Below, piece by piece: positions 32,528-46,100 of a stretch of 64,000 bases of DNA. Within the stretch, counting starts at the first letter, position 1. Each line of letters opens with the position of its first letter. A program made the position numbers and the translations under genes. The DNA comes from Hepsetus odoe (Eukaryota; Chordata; Actinopteri; Characiformes; Hepsetidae). The notes beneath the pieces were generated by a model that saw nothing but the letters and a program-made list of their open reading frames with translations, searched no databases and was not told where the DNA came from. The stretch covers positions 10,679,906-10,743,905 of the forward strand of contig CM029367.1 in NCBI GenBank assembly GCA_017165825.1. The letters run 5' to 3'.

Positions 32528-33697
32528 GTAAGTACGCTCTTAAAGGGTCCTTTTAACAGATTTTATTTGTAAGTGACCATAAGTGACTTTTTAAGTAGTC
32601 ATTTTGCAAGCCTTTTTAACAAACCTTTTAGAATTAATCTTAGAATTACTAGTTTAGTAATTTTTATTCGTATGATGTGTTAAAAAAAGCCTTGTTTTTG
32701 ACTTCATCTTGTTTTGGTAGTGCATCATCTCAAAACAGTTAGATTTGAAAAGCATGAGGTGAGTTTAAGGCTGCATTTGAAACCTAGAGTATGAGAATCA
32801 AGACTGTTGGTCTTTATCACAAAAATTATTAATAAATAAAATGAACCTTTTGATTGCTCCCTACCTCAATGATAATAATAAAATATCTTTTTGCACCCCA
32901 ATGAGTTAAAGACTATTAGGGTTCTATAGGGTTCTGTTTGTTTAAAGTGTCTGGTATTTGTAGATTTGCAGAATTACTGTATTTCACTGTATTAAAAATT
33001 TAATTGTTCAAGCAACAATACAATGTTATAATGTTTGGTGAGTCAAACCCCTTTATTTCAAAAAAGAAAAACAGAATTTGTGTTAACATGATTTGAGGCC
33101 TTCAGCCTTTAGTGTCTCCAGGAAGTCAGTGGTGCGGCAGAAGCACACATGACTGAGATTTCAGGCTTTTTAATATTTCATTGATAAAACCATAAGATGT
33201 TGAACGTTTCAGTGGGGTTTAACATGTCACATTTAACATGTGCAGCTTTTAAAGCTAAATCTGTCCCCCATTGGTTAGGGGTATCAACACATTTCTAATA
33301 CACAATCAGGATGGGTTATATAAATCAGTTAGGACTCACAGTAATGTGAGTAATGTTAGATAACTTCTAATTGTTTCTTTCACTCCAGTAATGCATCACG
33401 ACATGTTTGCCTGTATTAGGCCCAAGCTGTATTTCTAGGTGCATTCAGAGAAGATGCCTTTGACAAGCCCAAATCCTCACACAACACTAGATTATACTAT
33501 ATCAATACCTGACTTTTGTATGTTTTTCCATTTGCCATGTTTTGTGGTACTCAACACAACTAAAGACTGCTGACTCTTACTCTACTTAAATGATTTCAAG
33601 CCGTGCCTGTTCAGGAATTGCTATGTAGATTTTACAGTATCATCTGGAGATATATATACACTTCACACATTACACACACATATGTTATTGTTATTAC

Positions 33698-33700
<3 letters not shown>
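32528..33700. other. CSMD intron between exons D and E, first part
   Basis: AT-rich, no feature seen. Confidence 0.6.

Positions 33701-33702
<2 letters not shown>

Positions 33703-33775
<73 letters not shown>
33703..33775. repeat. (TA)n microsatellite with flanking short palindrome
   Basis: About 65 bases of pure TA, preceded by CACACATATG...CATATGTGTG (33676-33707), a 10-bp inverted repeat. Confidence 0.93.
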
Positions 33776-33779
<4 letters not shown>

Positions 33780-36700
33780 ATAAGTGTTTTGGTCTGATGT
33801 TCCATAATGTGAGCTTTTCTCTGAAGGTGTGCCCAAACATTTGACTGGTGCTAGATATATTCACGTGGACATAAAGGGTTTTAAAACACACATCAATGCT
33901 GACTTTCTCTCTGAATCTGAGTGATGGAAAAATGCAGTAAAATTTCACATTAATGCCAGCTTGATTTTTAGGTGTGTGTTATGGATCAAGGTTGATGGGG
34001 GCCGCTGAGTGAATCCGTGTTTGTTGGTCCTTGTGGTTCATCCCTCATCACTTAATGTTAATGTAACAGAATTGGCAGTTAAGTCTAATTGAAAATGTAT
34101 GTTAAAAAAACAGATACATGATTGTAGGATTATATATATAAAATAAAGTTACATGTGACTAAGATATGATCAACATCTATACAGAAGCAAACATAAGCTG
34201 AGAGCCAGAAACATGGCTTAGCCTAAAACTCAGTAACCTAGTTTTGAGCTATATATTGGACTTTTAATAATACCTTCTGAAAACGGTTATCTGTGAAAGA
34301 AATTCTGTTAATGTACTATACAATACACTAAATTAATATCAACATATATATTACTGCTGTTAATTTAATGAATTGTACAGTACAATAATGTATAATATAT
34401 ATTTTTGCTCAAAAATTAGAGAAATTAGTAGTTTGTGTGAAATGTATGTCTTACTGTATATAAATATACTGTGGATGTTCCATGATTTTCAGGTAATTTC
34501 TAGATGACAAAAATAAAAACAGAGTAAAAAAGCTTGGCCTGCTTTGATCAAACGAAATCTCTTCTGAAACTCATATCAACAATCAGAGATGATGACATTT
34601 GAAGACCACATCACCCAAGGACATGACAGCTGGATCAAAAGGGTTTTAGCTTCATGAGCAAGGCCCAGATCTGCTCATAAATCCTGGACCTGTGTTGAAA
34701 TCACAGTCCCTTTAATTATGCATTACAGATAGACTCACATCGTGCAGTAAATGCTGCCTCACAGCCAGCAATTAACCTGTGTCAAGCTATATATATCAAG
34801 AATCCTAATTATGCTCCTCCTGACAGTACTTCCCTGATACATCTACCAATTCGGCTCAAACTGCTGGGATGTCAATGTAGATGATTAAAAAGATGGCTGC
34901 CACTGAAGCCAGAAGTTGAAGAAGTGTGCACAACAAAACGCTATGAAAGTTAGTAGTACTTTCCATAGCACTTGCACAAACAGAGGAAAATAAGTCTGTG
35001 CACATGAAATTCCAGTTTAGCTGAAAACTATCCCACGCTTTCACCATATAAATTATTTTGGATTTATAGGAGAGAAATAGAGAGAGAGAGAGAGAGAGAG
35101 AGGTATGAGAGAGTTAAGAAAAAGAGAAACACAGAGGCAAGGTAGAAAGGGGAAGAATGATGTGGACTTAAAGCTTGGCCTAATGTGCATTTTGGCCAGA
35201 AACGAAACCTAGGCGTGATGCGTTTCTTGGAGGATAATGCAAACACACTGCAGCCGAAGTCACAAAGCCACCTATCTGATGACGTTGCTGTGACCTTTCC
35301 TTTTCTTTGCCTTCTGCCAGATGGTCCCGTCCTCTCTCCTCCTCCCTCTCTTTTCTCTGTAGTTCTTTAGGGAAATGTTTTGTTCTGATCACTGTAAAAT
35401 CCTGTCACTCATGCAGTGGCGAATAGATATTTCATCTATGTGAACAATCCACCTAAGCTTGGTGATGAATAATGCATCTTTCCCAGTTCACAAGATGTTG
35501 TTAATTCTCTGCACAGTAGCCCTGTTTGTTGCTTTCTTTGGTGTTGTTTTCACTTGTACACATTTTTTCTGAAATGTTCTAAAGGTGCTCTTGAAATCCT
35601 CTACAAGTCGTGATTTCTAATCTTTATTTTACATTATCCTGAAACTGATGCCTCTAGCCCAGAAAACAATTGACACACCTCATACAAAAAAGGTTTAAAG
35701 TAGCCTCAGAGGGACTTTCAATGGGAATTTTTTGTTAAGTATTGTTGTAAGACCTCCATATCAATTAGAGGTCCTAGAAGCGTCCAAGAACCATTTAGGA
35801 ACCTCCATTTTCAGGAGTGCATGTGAATCATAACCAAACCAGGCGTGTGAATACTGGCTGCTTTGGTACTCAGTGTTTGATATGTGATTTTGTTTAGAGT
35901 GAATGTGGGAAGGTGCCTCAGATTGAAACTAATGGTCCTAATCATTTTATAACATGGAGTAACGATTGAGAAAGCTATTTTTTTGATCAGTGCCCCGAGT
36001 TACTGTAGACCTTTTTCTGGCTCCCAGCTGTGGAATAATATGTTTTCTCACATTGGGGTGCATTTTTATACACACACAATGGAATCAGAGTTTAGCTCAT
36101 TGGTGTCAGAGATGTGCCACCAACCCCAAATCCACATACAATTTTTCTGTGTTTTTCTTAACTAAATGCACAGTAAAATATATAACATTTCTCATATAAT
36201 ATAATATAATATTTTGTTACTTACTTTATCAAACACTTCAGCAAGTGATGCATGATCAAGGCAGCATTCTGTAGTAATAATACACATATCATTAGCTCTT
36301 CCAAGATATACATTATAGTTCACAAATGTATCGCAATAATATAATATATAATGCTATTATATATTATAATGCTAATTCTGTTACAGATTTTTATAAACGA
36401 TATGGCTTTTAACACCCTGATAAAGTTTTGGTTCAGAAGAAACATTCTAAAATCACCTATCTTAAAAGTATAGCAAATTACAAAATGGATTTTTCACACA
36501 TTTCATGTACAGTTGCATGTTTTCATTCATCTGTTGATTGGAATTAAATAAAACAAAATGTCTCCTTACGAGGCTATATTTTTTCGTTTTTTGGTTTATT
36601 CCCCAGTACATACATTCAGCAAATAAATAGTAAACAGTAATTATGATAACAATATTTGAGGAGAATAATTTCCTTTTATGTGACCAGAAAATCTCAATAG

Positions 36701-37466
36701 AACAAATATGATTGAACTCTATGTTTCACGTTTGAGGTCATTTCAAAATTAGTGGAGACAGAGGTGAAGATATAGAGGTTTATGTGTAGCACATTATCAT
36801 ACACAGAAGTCATTTATTTTACAACATAAAATAAATCTCTACAAAAGGAGTAATAAAAACTAACAGTGCTTGTAAAAGCTGGTTGGAAAAAGAAGTTAAG
36901 TGACCATATAAAAGAAAACAAGGCCTTGCATGTGAAACTATTGTTACTGAGAACTGGAGACAGTAAAGAAGATACGCCAAAGCTAGTAAAGTTGGGGACC
37001 ACAATTGTAAGTGATTTTGACTTCATGGAGCCGATCCCAGCAGTGTCACAGAATGAGTAAATGCCACGGCATTATGTTAACACAATACTATAAATGCTCC
37101 ACCATGAATTCTCACATGAATGAAAATGGGAATTAGTTCTAAAATACACACACAGCAGTGCTATTCGAATTGTTAATAGTTACAAGTCCCATGTATGTAA
37201 TCTACAGATTGTTATTCTCCAAAACTAGAAATATTGAATAAAACTAGTGAAATTGCCTTTTGTGTGAGGTATATCATATTTCAGGGCACATTCTGTAGGT
37301 AGTTATTGAATGAACTGACATCACTTATTAATAACTTAAATTAGTTATTCCAGGTAATGTGTAAGTGCCAGATTAGTGAAACATCCTTGAATGTAAAATA
37401 AAAAGGTATGATGTGACTCATGACTCATTGTTTCAATACTGGTTCTGAGTTCTTTTCTCTCCGCAG
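33776..37466. other. CSMD intron between exons D and E, remainder
   Basis: Non-coding AT-rich sequence with a (GA)n run at 35078-35102. The block 34590-34790, with TTTAATTATGCATTAC and CAGCAATTAACCTGTG words, is a weak conserved-element candidate. No gene seen. Confidence 0.55.
35078..35102. repeat. (GA)n microsatellite
   Basis: Twelve consecutive AG/GA units. Confidence 0.9.
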
Positions 37467-37548
37467 TGAGTCAAGGAGGCATGGCAGCAGATGTTTGTCC
37501 AGACCCAGGCATTCCAGAGAACGGGAAACGGCGCGGTTCCAGCTTCCA
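37467..37548 (+). CDS. csmd1/csmd3: CSMD exon E: first part of a Sushi domain
   Basis: The acceptor is TCTCCGCAG and the donor CCA|GTGAGT. It is 82 bases, phase 1 in and 2 out. It reads (L)SQGGMAADVCPDPGIPENG, KRRGSSF, containing the first Sushi cysteine in the typical CPDPGIPENG context. Joins exon D by a split Leu codon and exon F by a split codon. No frame lesion is visible; VALVSDM of the family is shortened/altered to MAADV while the total length remains within the family range. Confidence 0.9.
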
Positions 37549-38318
37549 GTGAGTGCTCCCCCTGCTTCTCTGATTTGCAGCACTTGTCCAGTATAATAGG
37601 AGCTGGCGTGGCACCGCTCTGTAATTAGAGCTGGCTCCCGTTGTTTAGACATGGGCGTAGTGTGAGACTCCATGCCGCTGCGCTGTCAGGGCCAGGGACG
37701 TAAAAGTCAAACTCGCTTAATTAGAGGTGTCCTGGTTAAGTTATTTGCTTCTGATCCCAGTTTGAGTCATTTAATATTTAGCATCTGCCAGTTTCAATTC
37801 AGTATTAGTATTTAATACATAAGTATATCCACCTATCCATCTGTTATTGGACTCTTAACCTGGGTCACGGGTGGTACTGTAGCCAATCCCAGAGCTCAGG
37901 AAGTGACAGACAAATGGCCCAGTTTTCTGTTGCTTCTTTGACTCTGATATCAGTTTGTCAGATGAGACTGTAGGCTGCGTAGTTTGACCTGGAGATGCTG
38001 CCTCCACTTTGTGACCCTAGGGACCCCAGCTCTTAGTTTAAACAGAATGGCTTTAGGACGCTTGAGAAAAAAGAGGTTAACTGCATCACAAAATTGTCTC
38101 ATATTGCAGGTTTAATGACTTGGGAGTGGCGAAGTCCGGTTGCTGAGACAAGCGCCTAATGAAATGCAGGCCTCTCCCACTCACCTCTTCTCAAATAAAA
38201 ATTAAAAAAAGAAAGAAAGTGAGAGAGAAGGCCTCGCAAGCCCAGTAAATGAATGTGTGTGTGATTTATGGCAGGCCATTCAGCTGGACGATCTTTTCCT
38301 CTTCCTTTTCCACCGCAG
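37549..38318. other. CSMD intron between exons E and F
   Basis: Short 770-base intron, ending in a pyrimidine-rich TTTTCCTCTTCCTTTTCCACCGCAG acceptor tract (pattern shortened in wording: T/C-rich to CAG). Nothing else seen. Confidence 0.7.
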
Positions 38319-38443
38319 GGTCGGGAGCAGGCATCCAGTTCTCTGCGATGATACACAAGTGGTTGCAGGATCAAAGAGCATCACTTGCCAGAGAGTGACT
38401 GTAACCCTGGCCGCCTGGAGTGACCACAGGCCGATCTGTCGAA
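38319..38443 (+). CDS. csmd1/csmd3: CSMD exon F: remainder of the Sushi domain, with paired compensating frameshifts
   Basis: The acceptor is CCACCGCAG and the donor A|GTAAGT. It is 125 bases, exactly the family length, phase 2 to 1, and open throughout. As written it reads VGSRHPVLCDDTQVVAGSKS, ITCQRV..., 'TLAAWSDHRPICR'. Cysteines two to four are present. The words SRHPVL and VVAG are not family-like, whereas the neighbouring frame gives AGIQFS and LQG, the expected residues. So one base appears gained near 38324 and one lost near 38344, and again a pair around 38361-38372. Frame is preserved overall, so a protein could be made with two altered patches. Confidence 0.85.
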
Positions 38444-39471
38444 GTAAGTGCGAATATGGCTCGCCCGGCCCTGTCCCGACACTTTCTGTAAGGACATTGT
38501 CAAATCCTGTTAAGCAAGATGCTTGTCACATGCCAATGAAGAGCAAGGCCACACTGTCCACAGATTAATACAGAATGGCAATCTGGCAAGACCTGGGGAA
38601 TATCAGTTCACATTCCACAGTTTCATCTCTACGCACACAAGACATCATCTCACCATGGTAACTTACATAACATTTATGCAAAAGGTTAACATAAAGCCAT
38701 AAATATTATGGCACAGAGAAAATGTCCTCTCTCCCCTACGTAATCAGTGAAGACGTAAAATCGGTACATTCATTGTTGCATAATCTACAAAGTCATGTGG
38801 ACAATAGGTTGTGCCCATTTCTGTATTTTTTTGTCAAAGAATTCAAAGTCTTCTGTTTCCTCTGGTGCACATTCTCTCCCATTCATGTCTGTCTGTATAA
38901 ATTATTCAACATGGATACACTAATTACGCTCATTTTGAGTGCCTACCACTGAGCTCCTCTTCACGCCTCAAAGATGCCTAACCTGGACAGAAGCCTCATT
39001 TAAATACACAATTTCAATTTTAATTAAAGTTTTGCTTGCTTTTGCAAACATGAATGCCTCCTCACCATGCTGTGGTGAATTGATGAGCAATGGTGGAAAG
39101 AAAAAGACTCTGGCCATGGTGAGAATCAACTCATAGTATTTGTGTCCCTGTATTCAATGAGTAGTTTTAGTAAATTGGGTATCCAAATTTCTTACAGCTT
39201 GGGCTACAATCTTTGAAGCCATTTCACTGTGTGTGTAGAATATCTTGCAGCATCTTTCCAAAAGGTAAAGGTGTAGTTAAAAGTTCTAGTCTGCTCACAA
39301 CAGCACAATCTATAGCAGATGTTTTTCTGAATCTTGCAGAATCTTCTCTAAGTTATGAATCTAGATTTGGTAACATTTATAAAACGATAAAAGCATTGGT
39401 GGTAGCAGTTTACACTCAAGGCTTTAGTGAACACTTCCCATCCAGAGCGTATCATGTCCTACCATAGTGAC

Positions 39472-39600
39472 AGTCCCCCTGGAGCAATTTGGGATTAAGG
39501 GTCATGAACCCAATGGTGATAGTTAGAGGTGGAATTCCAGCCTGCGACCTCTTGGTCCATAGGCGAGTATCCTACTATTAGACAACCACCACCATGGTGT
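39472..39600 (-). mobile_element. tRNA-derived SINE (family 2), minus strand, partial
   Basis: Minus-strand reading: GTGGTTGTCTAATAGTAGG, ATACTCGCCTATGGACCAAG, a B-box-like GGCTGGAATTCCACC, then GAACCTTAATCCCAAATTG-like and TGCTCCAGGGGGAC. Shares blocks with 42240-42458 and 63390-63565. Confidence 0.75.
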
Positions 39601-42112
39601 CACAGTACGCTTAATTTTTGGCAACCTCAAAGTGCATGCCTTTAGTCAATGTCTGTGTGAAGCACAGACAAATTATTTCATGTATATGTACCTAGTTATA
39701 CAATATCTGGTAAATATATGATGAAAATATTAATGTGAATGATGATCTTTCAGCTGCTTCATATATGCTTTATGAAATTTCAAATATAGCCAGAGAACAA
39801 AACATTCTAATTTTACTTAACTTGAAATTTCTGATGTTAGCCACTCTCTGTTCTCTGAAGTACAGTTAAAGATGAATTATTTTCGAAGAAGCTTTATTGA
39901 GATTCAGACTTAGTTTTAAAGATTGAAAACCACACCTCGGGGAAGTGAAGAGGTGGTTTATGCAGAAAATGTCAACATATGTCATTAACAGACCTTGTCT
40001 TACCTTTCTAAGCTTCCAAATAAATTAACTTTGTAAAAATTAAGCAGGTAATATAACCCCATGAACTTTACAAATACTCCAAACATAAATGGTTATGGTA
40101 TTGTTCCTTTCTAATCCCTAGGGCTTGTTTATGTGCTGCAGAAAGGGGTCATTTTGATTCAGAAGCCTGTTTTTTTTTTCACTTGTAGAATATCTGTCCC
40201 ATAGCTTTAGCGCCCACTTTCTCCCCGAGGCCTTAAATAAGGTGCACTTTGAAATAAAATTATTTATTATTCACATAACCCCAAATGACAAAAAGTTTTA
40301 TAAAATAGTTCAATTATGCATACTGAAAGCCAGAGTTGGCTGGTGCCGTGTGAACTTCTTGCTTTTGTAAAATAAACTAAACGTTATATTAATATAAAAT
40401 GTTATGCCTTTCTTTTATCAATTATTTACTAGTATCGTACTACAATAGTAACTGACAAATTGACAGGTACTTCTTCCATCATAGGGCTTTTCCTGAAGTT
40501 CTCCGTGTAACTCTGCTATGAGTTATCATCTTGTTATAAAGCCAAACATAAAGATCTGGCTTTTAGCTTCACAGCACATTGACATTTACTATATCTACTT
40601 TACATTTTACATAGAACTTACATTTTTAAAAATTGACTTTTCTTCATTTTTATAAGTGGCTTGATATATATTTGCTAATAAATGAACCCTGGAAGTTTAG
40701 TCTGTTATGGGCAGTTCAACTCACTCATGACATCAGACAGATGAAACTTGGTGATGAGTGGTATCAGAGTCAGCCATGACAAGGTGTCAATTAGCTCTAT
40801 TATATCAGCTCAGGATCATCCACTGGTGCATTTTAAGTTTTCCCCATGGAACTCACTTGGCAGTGGGTAATGTTTTCTTGGGTTTCATGTAAGGGGGTAG
40901 GTTGAGACCTGGATCACAAGGCCCTGAAAGGCAAAGATGACACAGGACCTCAAAGACATTAATCAAATTAAATAAGGCAGTATTTCAGAGTTTGTATGGA
41001 AGAGCAACTGCAGTTTGATACTTTGCTCAATTCCCCTACACCACTGATTGATCCAGACACTTTTTGTCTCGGCATTGCTAAGTAGTCTCTTTAAAGATAA
41101 CACTTAAATAGCTTTTTTTTACCCTGCTTTCCAGGGGGATGAGTTGGGGGCTGAAGGTATAAAATGGAAAGTTAAAAAACTCTTTAGCCTCATGATTTAA
41201 TAATTCCCCACAGGTTTGCTTTGCTTTTGCTTTTGGTATATAACCTCTGAAGAGAACTGGTGATCTCAAAGAGATTGTTTGAAGCGACCATACATCATTT
41301 ATGGACCTGTAATGAGGAATGTCTCTCGCAGATTTTCCTGCTGCTCATTCAACAGGCTAGTTGTTAGTTAATTAACAAGCCTTCCGGTTTTAGTGATGTG
41401 TGTAACATCAATTTGCAACTATGCAGATGGGGCCAAAAGCTGCCAAACGTCCACATTGTTGCAAAACAGTATTTAGGAATGGATTTATGAGCTGAGAAGC
41501 TGATTATGCCACAATTTATCTTGCAACAAGGAATGAGTTCCAGAAGTCTATGGATTGCTTGTTCATTTGAAACACAGCCAGGCTCTGGACAAATAGAACA
41601 ACACAATCTGGGGCACATACTACTGATAAGACAGTATCACAATGACTTATGCTACTTTAAATAATTTTCTTTGAGATCAGAGAGAAAGTCTGTTGTCATT
41701 TATTGGACCATCATTCCTTGTTTATGATCAAAAATAGATTATCGTATATTTTCCAGTTGATGAGCCACTTATAAGAGTTTTCATGTTTTGAGGATTTAAT
41801 TCTAAAGCTTTCAGAGTGATTTTTGAACAAGTCCTTAAAAACGAAGGTGGAATTCCCATTTAGAATATTTCTCCGCAGCTAATCTCCCTGCTATCTTTAG
41901 CTTTCAGCACCATGGTGTCCTTGTTAAAGGATCTGATGAGGCCACTGTAAAGAATGCAGCATGCTCTTTCAAGTTGCCAAAGAAAATTGTTCACTGAACA
42001 CAAGGGACCCTTAGAACACTACATAAACAGAGAAGATATGGAAATATAAGATATGTCCCACTCCCAATCGCTGAAATTACCTCCGTGAGGTCCCGTTCTT
42101 TGCCCATCATTC

Positions 42113-42212
42113 ATCATCTATCTATTCATCTATTCATTCACCCATCTACTATCTATCTGTCTGTCTGTCCGCCCATTGTTCATCTATCTGTCCAGTTCGT
42201 CTGTCCATTCAT
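42113..42212. repeat. Decayed CTAT/GTCT tetranucleotide repeat
   Basis: Runs of ATCT, ATTC and GTCT units. Confidence 0.8.
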
Positions 42213-42239
42213 ACGCTATTTAGGTACTTGGTTTTAAGG

Positions 42240-42458
42240 TGCATTGTGAAGGGTGGCAGGGCAGGTAGGGTACTTGCCTATGGACCCATGTGTGATCACA
42301 GAATCCCAGGTTCAATCTTACCCCCAAGCACTACCACCACTGAACCTGAGCAAGACCTCTTTAATCCCAGTTGCTCCAGGGGGACCCGTCCTCTGTAATT
42401 AGGATACAAAGTCGCCTTCTGGATAAGAGTTTGCCTACTAAATGCTGTAAATGTGTAA
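42240..42458 (+). mobile_element. tRNA-derived SINE (family 2)
   Basis: GGTAGGGTACTTGCCTATGG, a B-box-like CCCAGGTTCAATCTTACC, AGTTGCTCCAGGGGGACC, then GGATAAGAGTTTGCCTAC and AAATGCTGTAAATG, the tail shared by many fish tRNA-SINEs (HpaI/V-SINE type). Confidence 0.82.
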
Positions 42459-43075
42459 AGCACTTCAATTAAAAGACTATGTTCAGATCAAATGTTGGCA
42501 ATGATACACTGAAATGGTCAGCAGGTAAAATGATGAAATAAACACTGACAAGTTAAATAACTCTTTCCTTTTGAATAGCTCAGCTTTTTCTTGAGGTGTG
42601 AATTTCTATTACAATTAAAAAGCCAGTATATTATTTTTCTGTGCTTCTTATTTGTCTCTCTTTACCTTCATTCATTTGGTGTATGATGTTGTTTGTAAAG
42701 TTATAGATTATTACTAGAAACCTGCAGTGTCCCCGTGGAATGATTAGGAGGATCAGTAAATACAAACTAAAAATTCAATTGAGGCTATTTATCAATTACC
42801 GCCAATGAAATTAAAGTCACACAATCTACAATCATCACATAAATACAAATTTCTATACAACAATAATATTTGTTCCCATACTGGTGTAAGGCATTTTACA
42901 TACCTCTCTACTTCACTCTCTTCAAAATTATACTATTTACTGAGGGCTGACTGGAGTGCTTGCAATAATAAAATTGTTTAATTTTTCGCATCTGCTGGAA
43001 TTGTCGAAGTAAAATTATTAAGTACAGTGACTGCACTTACCTTATCATCTCTTTCTGTTTTTCTCACCTCGGCAG

Positions 43076-43198
43076 CGAGAACATGTGGCTCAAACCTGCG
43101 AGGTCCGAAGGGTATTATCACATCTCCAAATTACCCTGTCCAGTATGAAAACAACGCCCACTCTGTGTGGGTCATAACAGTAGTGGATCCACAAAAAG
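43076..43198 (+). CDS. csmd1/csmd3: CSMD exon G: first part of the third CUB of the window, with lost cysteine and a 1-base insertion
   Basis: The acceptor is CACCTCGGCAG and the donor AAAAAG|GTGAGG. It reads (T)RTCGSNLRGPKGIITSP, 'NYPVQYENNAHSVWVITVVD', PQK. Two faults are visible. The second CUB cysteine (AHC in the family) is Ser here: codon TCT at 43162-43164, one base from TGT. The exon is 123 bases whereas the family frame needs 122; the run of five A at 43193-43197 is one too long, so the phase-0 join to VIKLAF of exon H is lost. Otherwise conservation is high, including the calcium-site Glu of QYEN. Confidence 0.88.
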
Positions 43199-46100
43199 GT
43201 GAGGCTCTGTAATCTCTTGACGATTACATAAATACTGTCAGATTGCCATGGGAGAAGGGACCTTTTCAACAGATGCTGTTAATATCATCACCACAAAACT
43301 CCTTGTGTCTTTTGCTTAACTAATACTTGGGGGAAAAAGGCTTTCTTTACATCTGGAATACATCTTTACTGAACAATATTTACATCTGAATACTGAAAAA
43401 TCTTTACATCTGAAAAAATTCTTCAGAATGATTATCCCAGTTGACATGGTCCAAAATAACGTGAAATCATCTTTACATTACACTGTATGTAATGTAATGT
43501 AATAACCTCTAAGTAACTGTGGAGCCTGTTTGCAGCAAGAAATTGAACATCACCTGAGCTCTTTCAGTGAGTTGGCGATCTCGGCATAATAAACGAATCT
43601 TTGCTCTAGTTGTCTAAATTATTACTGTCACTTCCATCTCTGTGCCTGATTAGTTTTTGCTACATTCCTGCAGCTCTTTATCTCTCTGATACTTGATCAA
43701 ACACATCAACATAAACAACAGAATAATCACACATAAACACATCACAAACACCCAACAACTCCACTCCCTAATGGACCACAGCGACCTTCCAACTAGAATT
43801 GGTGTAATGGTGTTTAATTTAGCCTTATATGCTCAGATGCTATCGAAATAAATTAGACGGCAGGTGTAAGTTCAGTTCATGGCACCCTTCTGTTCTCTTC
43901 TACAAGCATGTTAATGTGTGCATTAAGCACTGGTGAATGAATGCTCTATTGTCCTCTGTTGTTGTAAATAGTGCATAAGAAGTAAGGCCTTACTTACAAA
44001 TGAAACTGATTGCAATATTAGCACTATTTTCATACTAATGGAGGTTTGTCTATTTTGGCAAGTTCCTGCTCATCGCGCTATAATCAAATTTTCCCTAAAA
44101 CTAGAGTTTAAAGCATAGATACAACTAAGATTACTCTGCAGCTTTATTCAAACATTACTGTATTTCCCAATTCTCCTCTCATAGCTTTCTGCAGATCAAT
44201 GGGCAGTGTGACAAATTGCTGTTTTCTCTGAAAGTGCTGGTCAAAGGAATGAGTCAGTGCATAAGCAGCAGATGTAGCCTCTGGTCTGCTGTAATTCAGG
44301 GATTATTCTTGTAGTAGCAAAGAGAAAAGCCGATCCATTGTATGGAAACGATTGTATCAGAAATGGGACACTTTAGAATGGAATAACAAACTGTTTCCAA
44401 CGCAGCGTAAATAATCAGCCTTCCTAGGTTATTTAGTTTGACATATACATGCTTTGATTAATGTAGTATGAGTAACGCGTGTGGTGGCTGTTTAAGTTTT
44501 ATATATTTAAATGATATTATTTTTATAATATTTGATTAGATGTTGTTTTGTGCTTATTAAAGCAATGTTCATTAATTGATGTGGAAAATGGAAGCATTTT
44601 ATTTGCTTAGTTATTTTTGCATTAACATTGAGCAGTATTTATTGTTTCTTAAGATTTATTAGACTATGCCAAATTATATGATTTCTGTATGGGCCAGAAT
44701 TAAATCCATGTGTACATCTTTGACAGCACAGTAAAATCCATGCACATCTCACAGCACAGTAGAAACCTCAAAACCAATGGTGTAGCAGAGATTATAACTT
44801 GTAAATAGTAATATCCCAGTTTACACACTGGGAGTTAAAGTTTTATAGGTACTGATTGTTTGAAAGCTCTTAAACATGTTTATAGTTATCTATTTGATAA
44901 GATAATGAGGAGGCCAAAAAAACTTGGCTGCCATTTAAAGTAAGTTTATGGGGAGAAGAATCTGCAGCATCTATTAGCTGCTATAATATCCTAATGGAAA
45001 CACACCAAAATGGTTATGGATCAGAAAGGACTGGGGGAAAATACTCAGGTCTCAGGTCCCTCCCTTCAAGTGAATGCAAGCGAATTGGTTTTATAAAAGG
45101 AAAACATCCATGCTAAACCATGCATTTTACTTGATTTCTCAAGATCTCAAAGTCATTAACGCAATGAATCCCGTTTGCAAATGGGATGGAAATGATGCTT
45201 TTCCTACATGACCATTAAACCAAGCTTGAAGAAATAAGAACAAAGGATGGAGCTGAGAGATAGCTAGAAGCATCAAGGTCAGACAGCGGTGCTAAGAATG
45301 ATTTACTTTATGGTAGTTTTGGACTATCTGTTATACTCCACAGCAGAATTAGTGCTGTTTCGCTGCTCAAAAAGGTTGCATGATAATAAGAAGCGGCATC
45401 CAACTAACTGTACTTCATCCCAGTCATGGAATAGAATATTAAGGCCTGTTACTGTCTTGCACCCAGTTGCGAGTAGCTTCTGCAAAGTCTATAGTCATTT
45501 ATCACACTATAGCTTTATGCCTCTGTCACCGCGAGCATCTGGTGGTGATAATCACATGCTGTTTCTTTCGGACATGTTCGGCCCACATTCTCCATCACCG
45601 TAGTGCTGAAGTCCTGCAGGATGGCTTCTTTCCTGTCCTCCCAGTGGAATGAAAACATCCTTTGACTCTCCTCTCTGGAGAGGAAAGGGCTCCTATGTAC
45701 GCGGTGTGAAGCTTCTCCTGTACTAATGGGTATACAGGTAAAGTCATGGACGTGAAATCCACTGGGGGCAACTGGAATGCTGTGAGCAGATCCAATCGTG
45801 TCTTATCACTCAGCAGTTCTCCACATACAGCGCCCACTTTCCTCTGTTCTACACATGGAGTGCTGTGACTAACATAGCCTGGGAGAAGAAAGGGTAAAAG
45901 GAATTAGCACTTAGAGAGAAAGCATAGATACGGTGTCAAAATCCAAAACTTAATGAGTTAATGTAATATATAAATCTCCAAATAGTGAGTCTTTGCCTTA
46001 AGCTTTTCTCAACAAGCTTTAAATTAGTGCAATACATAGTGTGAGATGCTCAAACCCATTACACTGCACAGCAACATCCCTCACTCATCTGGCAGCAACA

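Larger units (their letters stand above)
38444..43075. other. CSMD intron between exons F and G
   Basis: AT-rich intron with two SINE copies (39472-39600 and 42240-42458) and a decayed tetranucleotide repeat (42113-42212). No gene seen. Confidence 0.6.
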
